From Marinobacter aromaticivorans (GTDB taxonomy: Bacteria; Pseudomonadota; Gammaproteobacteria; Pseudomonadales; Oleiphilaceae), in contig NZ_NIHD01000002.1 in NCBI RefSeq assembly GCF_002806975.1, positions 1-64,000 of the forward strand: a stretch of DNA of 64,000 nucleotides, read 5' to 3'. The notes beneath the pieces are model-generated. The model did no database searches. It was not told where the DNA came from and saw nothing but the letters and a program-made list of their open reading frames with translations. Positions 55,847-64,000 of the stretch are shown here, in pieces (within the stretch, counting starts at the first letter, position 1; every line of letters begins with the position of its first letter). A program made the position numbers and the translations under genes.

Positions 55847-56424
55847 CACTGAAGCCTCGGTTTTTTGATGTTGGCGGGAGCGCGGTAGACATCACTGTCC
55901 TGGCGGATGCGCGGATCGCCTTTCGCGTCTTCGGTGCCATCAACACGGATCTCGTCTCGACGGCGTTTCTTGAACGGCTCTTCTATATAGTGCATGTCGA
56001 TAAACTCCTTGATCCAGGCCGCAAGGGATTCTGGAATGGGAACCGCCTCAACAAGACTTTCACCGCTATCGAGCGCATCCAGTGCCTCATGGGCGCTGGC
56101 GGTAACGGTGCTGACCACCCACCCGGATGGTGACTGGCTCGTGACATCTCTGTCCATGATGACCCAGACCGAAGGCGCCGCCATATTCAGGGATACCAGG
56201 TAGCCCTCGACATCCGCGCGGAACAACTCCATCGTGACCGTGCCCGCGTGATAGTCGATCACCTCTCCCTCGCGAACCATTTCTTTCCAGAAGGCTTCCG
56301 GCGCCCCCGGTATCACAGCCACCGGTTTCCAGATATCCCGTACCCAACGAGTCACTCCAGGTGACCGGCGAACAACGGCGCCTACCTGTAATTCGCGTCT
56401 CCAATGATCTGTCCGGCTACTCAT
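55846..56424 (-). CDS. DUF3305 family protein
   Basis: A 192-residue cytoplasmic protein. The conserved region covers about 10-150 (WRRELQVGAVVRRSPGVTRW, KPVAVIPGAP, MELFRADVEGYLVSLNMAAP, SVWVIMD), followed by a basic tail with KKRRRDE. Nothing indicates an enzyme. Paired with DUF3306 in one unit and divergent from the polyferredoxin gene. The ATG at 56424 was preferred; one at 56436 is possible. Confidence 0.87.
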   Translation of the reverse strand: MSSRTDHWRRELQVGAVVRRSPGVTRWVRDIWKPVAVIPGAPEAFWKEMVREGEVIDYHAGTVTMELFRADVEGYLVSLNMAAPSVWVIMDRDVTSQSPSGWVVSTVTASAHEALDALDSGESLVEAVPIPESLAAWIKEFIDMHYIEEPFKKRRRDEIRVDGTEDAKGDPRIRQDSDVYRAPANIKKPRLQ

Positions 56425-56568
56425 GGCAATTCTCATTGTTATCTTATAGCCTCAAAATAGCAGGGCTCCAACGATTATCCAACTGTCCAAAAGTAAATGG
56501 CTGTGGCATGCTCGATTGATGAACCTGCTGCATGCACGTACAAAAACAACGAAAGAGTCGAACTCCTG
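56425..56568. promoter_or_regulatory. Divergent DUF3305 / polyferredoxin control region
   Basis: 144 bases between the proposed starts. The left half is AT-rich (TTATCTTATAGCC region, 56438-56460) and likely contains the promoters; I could not assign a regulator site. An in-frame ATG at 56497 would extend the polyferredoxin by 24 residues into this region. Confidence 0.35.
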
Positions 56569-58548
56569 ATGACGGCATACAAGACCCTACTTTTGTGTAG
56601 TTGTGACAAAACACAGTCTTTCGACCCGAAGGCGCTGCAGAAAGCCGCCGCAGCTGCACAGGTGATCGCAGTGGATCAACTGTGCGGCACGGAACTGAGC
56701 GTCGCCGCTGAACATCTGGGCGCAGACAATGAAGTGCTTATTGCGTGCAGCCAGCAGTCGGCTTTGTTCGAACGCTTGTCCGAGGACCTATACGCCGAGA
56801 ACAGGCACGCTGCGCCTTTCCATACTATTGATATTCGGGACAGGGCTGGCTGGAGCGCTCCCGATGCCAGGCCGGAGCGCCAGCATGCCAAGCAGGCCGC
56901 GCTGATTGCTGCTGCCCAGTTGCCGGCCCCCATGGCACCGACGAAAACCATTCAATCCAGCGGCGTCTGCTGTATTGTCGGCCCCACCGAGCAGGCCATC
57001 AGAATGGCCGAACTGGTTCAGGATGAGTTGGGCGTCACCTGTATTGTTAATGATGCCGGCCCGATTCAACTGCCCTCTGCTGCTTACGATGTTGCCAAGG
57101 GGCAGCTGACGAGTGCCTACGGCGCGCTTGGCAACTTCAAGCTGGAATTTGCCAACCTGCAAACCCTGAATCCGGCCGGACGGGGTGAGCTGGGTTATGG
57201 CGCAGCAAAGCCCACCGCCCGCAGCGAATGCGATGTGTTTATCGACCTGCGAGGAGGCGCCCCGGCATTTCCGAGCCACGAGAAACGCAACGGCTATTTC
57301 TGGGCTGACCCGAAGAAGACCGGCGAACTGGAGCGTATTGCTTTGACGGCCCGGGAACGGGTGGGTGAATTCGAGAAAACCGTCTATTTCAGGCTGGAAG
57401 AATCCCTGTGTGCCCACTCCCGTGCCAGCAAGCCCGGTTGTACACGCTGCCTGGATGTCTGCTGCACCGAGGCCATTTTTTCTGCCGGGGATCATATCCA
57501 GATCGATTCGGATATTTGCGCCGGCTGCGGAGCTTGTACGGCCGTATGCCCCACATCCGCGATCACTATGAACGAAACCTCGTTCGAAGCAATCACCAAA
57601 GTGGCGGAGGTGATGGCCAGGGTCTATCGGGAACATACCAGCGAATCTCCGCGCCTGGTGTTCCACACCCTGGGTGCGGGTGCCGAAGCCATAGCCTACC
57701 TGGCGCGATACGATGACGGATTGGCGGACGATCTGCTTCCGATTGGGCTGGAGCACATTGACCGGGTTGGCCATGCTGAAATAATGGCGGCATTCGGCGC
57801 CGGCTATGCCGAGGTTCTGATTCTGGCAGACAACAAGCTGGATGAACGCATGGTGGCTGCGGAAGTTGAACTGGCCCAGGCCCTGCTTCAGGGCACCCAC
57901 AACTCGCCGAGCCGGGTGCGGGTTATTTCCGCCATTGAGCTCTGTAATCCGGGCGACAATACCGGGCGCGTGAGCGAACCGGTGCTGCTGGTCGGTGGTC
58001 GCCGTGACATCACACGGGTAACCGTTGCCGCCATGTCCGACACAATCGACGAGCCGATTCCGCTCCCTGCCGGCGCCCCTTATGGTGCGATAGAGATTGA
58101 TTCCGATAAATGCACGCTTTGCCTGGCCTGCGTATCACTGTGCCCGACCGGCGCCCTTGGCGATCACGGAGGCCGGCCGGAGGTTCAGTTTACGGAAAAT
58201 GCCTGCGTTCAGTGCGGCATCTGTGACAGCACCTGCCCCGAAACGGCCATCACCCTGAAACCTCAGCTGGATGTGTCCAAAGCTGCGCTAAGCCCCCGGG
58301 TTCTGCATGGCGAGGAGCCTTTCGAGTGCATTACATGTGGCACTCCGTTTGGTGTTGCCAGCACCATTAACCGAATCATCGAGAAGCTGGAAAACCAGCA
58401 CTGGATGTACAAGAATTCTGACAATGTTCAGCTCATCAAGATGTGTGACGACTGCCGGGTCAAGGCCCAGTTCCACGGGGAAAGCGCGCCTATGGCGGGC
58501 GGCGACAGGCCTCGGGTCCGCACCAGTGATGACTATCTGGACAGCTGA
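56569..58548 (+). CDS. Multi-cluster polyferredoxin-like protein
   Basis: A 659-residue cytoplasmic iron-sulfur protein. The N-terminus has [10 protein letters not shown] and a Cys-Cys (SGVCCIVGP, 134-135). Four-Fe sites follow: Cys281/291/294/298, Cys317/320/323/327 ([13 protein letters not shown]), and a second pair near 545-590 ([24 protein letters not shown]). The C-terminus has two CxxC pairs ([17 protein letters not shown]), perhaps a zinc or further iron site. Proteins of this type sit beside DUF3305/DUF3306 and fdh genes. A role in electron supply or iron-sulfur handling for formate dehydrogenase maturation is plausible but unproven. Confidence 0.82.
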   Translation: MTAYKTLLLCSCDKTQSFDPKALQKAAAAAQVIAVDQLCGTELSVAAEHLGADNEVLIACSQQSALFERLSEDLYAENRHAAPFHTIDIRDRAGWSAPDARPERQHAKQAALIAAAQLPAPMAPTKTIQSSGVCCIVGPTEQAIRMAELVQDELGVTCIVNDAGPIQLPSAAYDVAKGQLTSAYGALGNFKLEFANLQTLNPAGRGELGYGAAKPTARSECDVFIDLRGGAPAFPSHEKRNGYFWADPKKTGELERIALTARERVGEFEKTVYFRLEESLCAHSRASKPGCTRCLDVCCTEAIFSAGDHIQIDSDICAGCGACTAVCPTSAITMNETSFEAITKVAEVMARVYREHTSESPRLVFHTLGAGAEAIAYLARYDDGLADDLLPIGLEHIDRVGHAEIMAAFGAGYAEVLILADNKLDERMVAAEVELAQALLQGTHNSPSRVRVISAIELCNPGDNTGRVSEPVLLVGGRRDITRVTVAAMSDTIDEPIPLPAGAPYGAIEIDSDKCTLCLACVSLCPTGALGDHGGRPEVQFTENACVQCGICDSTCPETAITLKPQLDVSKAALSPRVLHGEEPFECITCGTPFGVASTINRIIEKLENQHWMYKNSDNVQLIKMCDDCRVKAQFHGESAPMAGGDRPRVRTSDDYLDS

Positions 58549-58565
58549 AAACAACGGGACACACC

Positions 58566-59414
58566 ATGGTCGAGTACACCGAAGTTGGTAAAAAACCGAA
58601 TCTGATTGGAACGGACGCCCCCCGGCCTCAGGACAAAAATCCCAGAGGCGTTGATCGCATCATCGCCATTGCTTCAGGCAAGGGTGGCGTTGGCAAATCC
58701 ACAGTGTCGTCCAATCTGGCCGTTGCGCTGGCCTCGAAAGGTCTCAAGGTTGGTTTGCTGGACGCCGACGTTTACGGCCCCAGCCAGCCCCGCATGCTGG
58801 GTGTGTCCGGCCGCCCTTCCAGCCCGGATGGAAGTACCATTCTGCCGCTGAGAAACCATGGGGTTACGTTGATGTCCCTGGGGCTTATGGCGCCGGAAGA
58901 TGAAGCCATTGTCTGGCGCGGGCCCATGTTGATGGGTGCGCTGCAACAGATGATGAACCAAGTGGAGTGGGGGCGGCTCGATGTGCTGCTGGTGGATCTG
59001 CCGCCGGGTACCGGCGATGTTCAGATGACCCTGAGCCAGAAATTTTTCGTTGCCGGTGCGGTTGTGGTCTCAACACCCCAGGACATAGCGTTGATGGACG
59101 CCCGTAAGGGTATTGATATGTTCAAGCGTATGGACGTGCCACTGTTTGGTTTGATCGAAAACATGGCCTCCTTCATCTGCGATGGTTGCGGTAAAGAGCA
59201 CCATCCGTTCGGACATGGTGGTGCGCGGGCGGAAGCCGAAAAACTGGGTGCGCCTTTCCTCGGGGAGATTCCGCTGGATCTCGATATCCGAATCGGTTCG
59301 GACGGTGGCGTCCCGATTGTGGTATCCAAGCCTGACAGCCCTCAGGCGCAGGCTTTCCAGCGTATCGCCGATGAAATCGTTGCCTCCGACGTATACGCCC
59401 GGGCTGTCCAATGA
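58566..59414 (+). CDS. Mrp/NBP35-family iron-sulfur carrier ATPase
   Basis: A 282-residue P-loop ATPase. The deviant Walker [36 protein letters not shown] and [18 protein letters not shown] define Mrp/ApbC, and [12 protein letters not shown] is the cluster-binding CxxC. Family members deliver Fe-S clusters. It lies 17 bp after the polyferredoxin gene and overlaps the next gene by four bases, suggesting a dedicated copy for cluster assembly on the formate dehydrogenase system. Confidence 0.9.
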   Translation: MVEYTEVGKKPNLIGTDAPRPQDKNPRGVDRIIAIASGKGGVGKSTVSSNLAVALASKGLKVGLLDADVYGPSQPRMLGVSGRPSSPDGSTILPLRNHGVTLMSLGLMAPEDEAIVWRGPMLMGALQQMMNQVEWGRLDVLLVDLPPGTGDVQMTLSQKFFVAGAVVVSTPQDIALMDARKGIDMFKRMDVPLFGLIENMASFICDGCGKEHHPFGHGGARAEAEKLGAPFLGEIPLDLDIRIGSDGGVPIVVSKPDSPQAQAFQRIADEIVASDVYARAVQ

Positions 59415-60115
59415 TCGAGTCACCCCTGTTTCCACCATTACTGACCGGAGAAGTGGTGCCGAGGCATACCGACCCTTTTGACAAGGCGGTCAGCCGGGCC
59501 ATCGCGGGTGTTGATTCAGGCACGGTGTTCTACTCCGAGGCGGACGACGCCTTGCGCGCAGCTCTGGTGCTGGCGCCGGAAACGCCTCTGGAAGAGGCCG
59601 TTCAGGCGGTATACGTTGCCCAGATAGGCCTTGCCGAGAGTCTGGGCGCCCTGGCTCCACCCGAAGTGCCGGTGCACTTTCAATGGCCGGATCGAATCAA
59701 GGTCAATGGTGCTCTGTGCGGCAGCGTTCGGTTCGCAGCGGATGTTTCGGACCCCAAGGCGCACCCAAACTGGCTGGTCATCGGCATCAGCGTGCCTTTC
59801 TGCCAGGACGTCAACGAGCCTGGAGAGAATCCGAATGAGACCTGTCTGTACGAGGAAGGCTGCGTTGATATTACGCCCATGGCCTTGCTGGAGAGCTGGT
59901 CCAAGCACACGCTCCTGTGGCTGACCTATTTTATGGACAGTGGCTTTGAGCGGGTGCACAACGACTGGCGGCCACGCTGCGACACGCTGGGCAAGATGGT
60001 CGAGCGCCCCCGGCCGGGCATCTTTGTTGGCCTGGATGAAAAAGGCCGGATGCTGTTGCGTCAGGATGTCATGACCGAAACAGTGAGCCTGATTGAATTC
60101 GCGGAGCACGTATGA
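59411..60115 (+). CDS. Biotin/lipoate-protein-ligase-like protein
   Basis: A 234-residue protein with a BPL/LplA/LipB-type catalytic fold: [18 protein letters not shown] contains the expected W-P-D-x-I/K-V-N-G lysine motif, and GISVPFCQD follows. The C-terminal residues 185-234 resemble a small SH3-like BPL_C or DUF4444 domain ([17 protein letters not shown]). No biotinylated or lipoylated protein is encoded nearby, so the acyl target is unknown. Overlaps both neighbours (ATGA), indicating one tight operon. Confidence 0.8.
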   Translation: MIESPLFPPLLTGEVVPRHTDPFDKAVSRAIAGVDSGTVFYSEADDALRAALVLAPETPLEEAVQAVYVAQIGLAESLGALAPPEVPVHFQWPDRIKVNGALCGSVRFAADVSDPKAHPNWLVIGISVPFCQDVNEPGENPNETCLYEEGCVDITPMALLESWSKHTLLWLTYFMDSGFERVHNDWRPRCDTLGKMVERPRPGIFVGLDEKGRMLLRQDVMTETVSLIEFAEHV

Positions 60116-60588
60116 AGCTGGCCAGAACCTTGCAACTGGATATATCGGACGAAAATGTATTCGAAAAGCCTGCGCCCAGCGGCGAATGGGCGATCTCCGG
60201 CGGCTTCGAGTTTTCCAACTGGACCGAAGCGGACCTGAAAGGGAAAGCCCGCCAGGCGTTCAGTAATGGCTGGTATAGCATTGAGTCTGGCGGTCGTGCC
60301 AGTTTCGTTGGCGTATGCAATATCACCCACGCGGAACTGGAGCAGTTACGTAGAACCCTCGCACAAACGTTTGTCGACCACTATGGCGCGCCGGATTTCG
60401 AAGCTGCTTACCCGGTTGCCTGTGAGGAGATCGACCAGATGCGCAGCATGTGTGAGGACTTCGAGGACAACACACTGCTGATGGTCAGCCGCACGCTGAC
60501 CGAGCTGGGCGTTGAGGAAACCTACCGCTCCCAGGCGCCGCAGGATGCCTCACTCGAGGCATTTGCGGTCCATGGCAGCGTAGATTGA
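60112..60588 (+). CDS. DUF6505-like protein
   Basis: A 158-residue soluble protein that starts [20 protein letters not shown] and contains EWAISGGFEFSNW and FVGVCNITHAELE. I associate it with the DUF6505 family, known from the same neighbourhood in other proteobacteria, but could not check. No motif suggests a reaction. Overlaps the ligase-like gene by four bases and ends one base before the stop of the convergent moeA. Confidence 0.65.
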   Translation: MKLARTLQLDISDENVFEKPAPSGEWAISGGFEFSNWTEADLKGKARQAFSNGWYSIESGGRASFVGVCNITHAELEQLRRTLAQTFVDHYGAPDFEAAYPVACEEIDQMRSMCEDFEDNTLLMVSRTLTELGVEETYRSQAPQDASLEAFAVHGSVD

Positions 60589-61836
60589 TTACAACCCGAA
60601 ACTGCCGTAGGGAATAAACCTTACAGGGGTTCCCGGCTCGATTTGCATGGCGGCCTCATCCAGCTCCACCAGACCATCGGACCAGGCCAGGCCGGTCACC
60701 CGCCCGGAGCCTTCGGAACCGAATACCTCAACCTGCCCTTCCCGGATCCGGGCCCGCAGCATCTCGCTGCGCCCCGGTTTTTTGTTCTTCGAAAAGTTTG
60801 CCGGCACAAGATAACCCTGGGGCTCGAACCACTCACCCCCGGCCAATAACGCCATTGCCGGTGCGCCAAACCGCAGGGCACAAACCCAGGCGGCCACCGG
60901 GTTGCCCGGCAAGCCCACTACCGGCGTTCCATGGAACATGGCCAGAGCGAGAGGCCGCCCCGGCTTGATAGCAATACGCCAGTTACTGATCTCCCCGTGC
61001 TCTTTCAACGTTTCAGAAACACGGTCTTCGTCACCGGCAGACACGCCACCGCTGGTCAGGATAAGATCGCACTCTTCCGCTCCTCGCAGCAGCGCGGCTT
61101 TCACCTCTTCCGGGCGGTCAAGCACATGGCCAAGGTCAACCAACTCATAGCCAAGCTGTGTGACCAGAGCACCCAGCATTGGGCGATTGGCGTCGTAGAT
61201 CTGCCAATCGGTAACCGGAGCACCAACCGGCTTTACCTCATCACCGGTAGAAAGAACCCCGACCCGCAGCCGCTTATACACATCGACTGACTCGACCCCC
61301 ACACTGGCGAGCACTGAAATCTGGGTCGGGCTCAGACAGGTTCCTGCAGTAAGAATCCTGTCCTGCACCTTGATGTCTTCACCGGCTTTACGGGCATTGG
61401 CGCCGGCTTTCAAGGTGCCGTTCAGGTGCAACTGGCCATCCTTGACTTCGCAGTCTTCCTCCAGGACGACCGTATCCGTGCCGGCCGGAATGACCGCGCC
61501 GGTCAGAATCCGTATGGCATGGCCCTCCGGCACCCGCCCCATATACGGTTCCCCGGCGGCGCTGCGGCCATCCACCAGAGGCAGGATGCTGGGCACGACC
61601 GTCAGAGGCCCGGCAAAAGCATAGCCATCGACCGCGGAATTATCACTTGGGGGATGGGCTCGCGGCGCATGGACGTCACTCGCCAGAATGCGGCCATTGA
61701 CCTGGGCCAGAGGAACGGAGCGCTGCACATCAACGACTGGGTGCAAGCGCGAGCGCAGCCGCTCCAGCGCCTCTTCGACCGGTGTCCAGTTAACTCCGGG
61801 GGGGAGTGCAAAACAGTCGTTGCGAAGCATACTCAT
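60589..61836 (-). CDS. moeA2: MoeA-family molybdopterin metal-insertion protein (copy 2)
   Basis: A 415-residue MoeA paralogue. Motifs: PPSDNSAVDGYAFAGP, RILTGAVIPAGTDTVVLEE, GVLSTGDEVKPVG, TSGGVSAGDEDRV and PVVGLPGNPVAAWVCAL. It differs throughout from the MoeA at 47085-48296. Its start overlaps the mobB stop (ATGA). Location among fdhD, mobA, mobB and tupA suggests that it serves the formate dehydrogenase cofactor, possibly inserting tungstate. Confidence 0.92.
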   Translation of the reverse strand: MSMLRNDCFALPPGVNWTPVEEALERLRSRLHPVVDVQRSVPLAQVNGRILASDVHAPRAHPPSDNSAVDGYAFAGPLTVVPSILPLVDGRSAAGEPYMGRVPEGHAIRILTGAVIPAGTDTVVLEEDCEVKDGQLHLNGTLKAGANARKAGEDIKVQDRILTAGTCLSPTQISVLASVGVESVDVYKRLRVGVLSTGDEVKPVGAPVTDWQIYDANRPMLGALVTQLGYELVDLGHVLDRPEEVKAALLRGAEECDLILTSGGVSAGDEDRVSETLKEHGEISNWRIAIKPGRPLALAMFHGTPVVGLPGNPVAAWVCALRFGAPAMALLAGGEWFEPQGYLVPANFSKNKKPGRSEMLRARIREGQVEVFGSEGSGRVTGLAWSDGLVELDEAAMQIEPGTPVRFIPYGSFGL

Positions 61837-62354
61837 AGTTCTTTCGCTCCCGGTGCTGTCGTCGATGATTTTTCACGGTTCAGAATAAAGTCTGCAATGG
61901 CGGGCACATCGTTTACGTCAAGGACGGGGCCCTGAAAATCGGCAGCGTAATCCGCGGCGACAGCCACAATGCTGGCGTCTTCTTTAAAAAGGGGCGTACC
62001 CGGGCTTTCCCGGCGGTGTACCTCGATTTTGGGGTGCGAGTGTGTCTTGAATCCCTCCACCACAACCCAGTCACAGGGGCCCAGCCGGTCCAGCAGTGCA
62101 TCCAGCGTCGGCTCTTTGTCGCCCCTGAGCTCATGCATAATTGCGAAACGCTGACCGCCCGCCAGTATGACCTCACGGGCGCCGGCATCACGGTGTTTGT
62201 AGCTGTCGGTGCCGGGCTGATCCACATCGACCATGTGATGGGCATGCTTGATTGAATTGACCGTAAACCCTCTGCTGGATAACTCGCGAATCACTGCACA
62301 GGCCAGAGTCGTTTTTCCCGAATTCTTCCAGCCTACAATGCCTATAACGTTCAC
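61833..62354 (-). CDS. mobB: Molybdopterin-guanine dinucleotide biosynthesis protein B
   Basis: A 173-residue P-loop GTPase adaptor with IGIVGWKNSGKTTLACAVI and VNSIKHAHHMVDVDQPGTDS. The start is a GTG whose bases overlap the mobA stop (GTGA); a longer frame through mobA is spurious. MobB assists MobA in making MGD but is not essential in E. coli. Confidence 0.9.
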   Translation of the reverse strand: MNVIGIVGWKNSGKTTLACAVIRELSSRGFTVNSIKHAHHMVDVDQPGTDSYKHRDAGAREVILAGGQRFAIMHELRGDKEPTLDALLDRLGPCDWVVVEGFKTHSHPKIEVHRRESPGTPLFKEDASIVAVAADYAADFQGPVLDVNDVPAIADFILNREKSSTTAPGAKEL

Positions 62355-62938
62355 TTGAGATGCCGCTCCGCCCAGGCCAGATCCTCTGGCGTATTGATGT
62401 TGAAAAAATCGCCTTCGTCGAACACCACCAGTGTTTCGCCCTGGGCTTGCGTCCACTGCCGGATTTTGCGTACACCATCGTTCAGGGCGGCCCGAAGATC
62501 ATCCCGCAACGCCACCTGCCATCGGCCAAAGGTGGGTTGAGGTAACCGACCACGGACGGGGTCCGGCGTGGCCGCCAGGACTACCGGGGTATCATGCCTG
62601 GCCAGGCGCTCCGCCAGGTCCAGGGGAAAAAACGGGGTGTCGGCGGCGACACTGATCAGCCATTCGTAACCCTGTTCGGCGGCCCAGTCCATTCCCGCCA
62701 GAACACCCGCCAGCGGGCCCGGAAAGTCACCGATCGAGTCGGCGACCACGGGCAGCCTCAGATCATCAAAACGACTCATATCCCCGTTAGCATTCAAAAC
62801 CAGCGCGTCTACCTGTGGCGTGATCCGCTCAATCACTCTCTGGATCAGCGACTGATCGCCCAGCACTAACCGCCCCTTGTCGCCTCCGCCCATCCGGTTT
62901 GCCTGGCCACCGGCCAGAATAACGGCGCATTCAGCCAT
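62351..62938 (-). CDS. mobA: Molybdenum cofactor guanylyltransferase
   Basis: A 195-residue nucleotidyltransferase that adds GMP to molybdopterin. The GTP site is VILAGGQANRMGGGDKGRL, followed by VVADSIGDFPGPLAGVLAGM and VAADTPFFPLDL, all typical. Its start overlaps the end of fdhD by eight bases and its end overlaps mobB, so the four genes form one leftward unit. Confidence 0.93.
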   Translation of the reverse strand: MAECAVILAGGQANRMGGGDKGRLVLGDQSLIQRVIERITPQVDALVLNANGDMSRFDDLRLPVVADSIGDFPGPLAGVLAGMDWAAEQGYEWLISVAADTPFFPLDLAERLARHDTPVVLAATPDPVRGRLPQPTFGRWQVALRDDLRAALNDGVRKIRQWTQAQGETLVVFDEGDFFNINTPEDLAWAERHLK

Positions 62939-63800
62939 GTTCCGCCCCCTTTCGCCGCATTTTCTTGTCTTCATCCGGTACCTGCGACAAGTCCTGATCA
63001 AACACCAGACGATGCTGGCCGCTCAGGCAGGTGAATTTTTTACCTCGCATCCGCCCGATCAGTGTCAACCCCACCTGACGGGCAATATCGACACCCCAGG
63101 CGGTAAAGCCTGACCGGCTGATCAGGGTCGGAATACCCATTAGCGAGGTTTTGATGACCATTTCGGAGGTCAGGCGCCCGGTGGTATAGAGAACCTTGTC
63201 GGCCGCGGGAATGCCATTAAGATGCATCCAGCCTGCGATTTTGTCCACCGCGTTGTGACGCCCCACATCTTCCATATAGGCCAGGATCTGTCGGCCCTGG
63301 CACAGGGCCGTGCCGTGAATGGCGCCGGTTTCCATATACAGGCTGGGTGTGTGGTTGATCTGGTAGGAGAGATCGTAAAAAGTACTGGTGTGCACCGGGG
63401 TGTCCGGCAGCGACAACCCTTCGAGCCCCGCCATCATGTCGCCAAAGACCGTGCCCACGGCGCAGCCCGACGTGCGGGTTTTCTTTTCCAGCTTGTCCTC
63501 CACATCGGTAACGCCCGCCGTGCGCACCACGGCGACCTCAAGCTCTTCATCAAAATCGATCCCGGTAATCCGATCGCTCTCTTTCAGCATGCCCTGGTTC
63601 AGCAAAAAGCCGAGCGCCAGATACTCCGGGTGATCGCCGATGGTCATGGCCGTGACAATTTCCTGGCTGTTCAGGTAGATGGTCAGAGGGCGTTCTTCGA
63701 TCACGCTGGTTGATTTGCCCTGGCCGTTTTCATCAACACCCTCCACCACACGGGACAGACGCGGGTCTTTGGGATCTGGAAGTATGAGATCAATCGTCAT
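62931..63800 (-). CDS. fdhD: FdhD sulfurtransferase for formate dehydrogenase
   Basis: A 289-residue FdhD that passes a sulfido ligand to the metal of the bis-MGD cofactor. Motifs EERPLTIYLN, TIGDHPEYLALGFLL, EDVGRHNAVDKIAGW, VLYTTGRLTSEMV and GIPTLISRSGFTAWGVDIA are complete. The loop that in E. coli is CxxC is SGCAVGT here: Cys113 is kept but position 116 is glycine, so only one of the two loop cysteines is available. Starts 65 bp from the tupA stop in the same direction. Confidence 0.93.
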   Translation of the reverse strand: MTIDLILPDPKDPRLSRVVEGVDENGQGKSTSVIEERPLTIYLNSQEIVTAMTIGDHPEYLALGFLLNQGMLKESDRITGIDFDEELEVAVVRTAGVTDVEDKLEKKTRTSGCAVGTVFGDMMAGLEGLSLPDTPVHTSTFYDLSYQINHTPSLYMETGAIHGTALCQGRQILAYMEDVGRHNAVDKIAGWMHLNGIPAADKVLYTTGRLTSEMVIKTSLMGIPTLISRSGFTAWGVDIARQVGLTLIGRMRGKKFTCLSGQHRLVFDQDLSQVPDEDKKMRRKGAEHG

Positions 63801-63865
63801 TTTTGTTATAGCCGTCTCAGGGACGGCGCCGAATGGAATGTATACCGATAATGCCAGAGATTAGC

Positions 63866-64000
63866 CTATTTGGCATTCGGGAAAAACAGCTGCTGTCCGT
63901 TCACCTTGAAGTCCGCAATCGCCTGCTGGCCATCTTCGGAGAGCAGCCAGTTGTGCCACTTCCGGGCCAGATCATGCTTGAGGTGCGGATGCTTCTCTTC
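63866..64000 (-). CDS. tupA: Tungstate ABC transporter binding protein, C-terminal end
   Basis: The frame reads leftward from the window edge for 44 residues to a TAG, ending GQQAIADFKVNGQQLFFPNAK split around the typical TupA tail. WHNWLLSEDGQQAIADF is characteristic of the TupA/PBP-like family. The N-terminal part and tupB/tupC presumably lie beyond the window. It implies tungstate uptake linked to the fdhD-mob-moeA unit. Confidence 0.78.
   Translation of the reverse strand, partial: EEKHPHLKHDLARKWHNWLLSEDGQQAIADFKVNGQQLFFPNAK

Noticed and set aside
1..64000. CRISPR array, rRNA, tRNA or insertion sequence
   Set aside because: No regular spaced repeats, cloverleaf-like genes in the gaps, transposase motifs or flanking inverted repeats with target duplications were seen.

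Overview
The window looks like a chromosome segment of a marine gammaproteobacterium close to Marinobacter. The evidence is moderately high GC, gene orders shared with Pseudomonas and Marinobacter (cyaA / lptM-lysA-dapF-DUF484-xerC; argH-algZ-algR-hemC-hemD-hemX-hemY; rho-ubiD-flavin reductase) and a large tungsten/molybdenum formate dehydrogenase region. Genus is inferred from gene content and style only. No rRNA, tRNA, CRISPR array, insertion sequence or prophage was recognised.

Layout. 1-1799: an unrecognised gene cut by the left edge, coupled to a membrane-anchored WD40-like protein. 1808-4817: divergent spermidine synthase and biosynthetic arginine decarboxylase. 4901-6186: an ECF sigma factor with a ChrR-type anti-sigma factor. 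6231-6900: wreckage of an acyl-CoA dehydrogenase gene. 7047-13380: TcdA, a CPA1-type cation/proton antiporter, an MDR-family oxidoreductase, a thioesterase coupled to a strictosidine-synthase-like protein, and an esterase. 13381-13774: a self-contained 30-residue peptide gene with its own ribosome binding site and terminator, next to a possible AraC-type operator. 13775-17026: AraC regulator, cardiolipin synthase, GntR regulator. 17007-20424: a PlpD-like type Vd autotransporter, its small partner, and a small exported protein. 20440-28831: a signalling pair (BvgS-like kinase lacking a receiver, and an active-looking diguanylate cyclase) downstream of xerC, DUF484, dapF, lysA and lptM. 28901-34333: class I adenylate cyclase facing a PAS-GGDEF-EAL protein with both catalytic domains degenerate. 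34355-41915: argH, AlgZ/AlgR-type regulators and the hemCDXY block. 41962-46125: flavin reductase, ubiD, two unusual composite hairpin repeats, rho. 46490-49009: moaB-moeA-moaD-moaE.

49025-64000 is one functional neighbourhood around formate oxidation. Reading leftward, a TorD-like chaperone, a FdhX-type Tat peptide, the catalytic, iron-sulfur and cytochrome b subunits, a 42-residue membrane peptide and a TusA-like sulfur carrier form one operon. To the right are DUF3306 and DUF3305 genes and, divergently, a four-gene cluster: a polyferredoxin, an Mrp/NBP35 ATPase, a biotin/lipoate-ligase-like protein and a DUF6505-like protein. Then come a second moeA, mobB, mobA, fdhD and the end of a tungstate-binding protein gene (tupA). 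Together they would import tungstate, build and sulfurate the bis-MGD cofactor, and assemble and export the enzyme. The DUF3305/DUF3306/polyferredoxin/Mrp/ligase-like module has no settled biochemical role known to me and is the best candidate here for an undescribed system.

Start codons were chosen from upstream purine-rich sites, gene overlaps and family N-termini; several genes appear to start with GTG or TTG.
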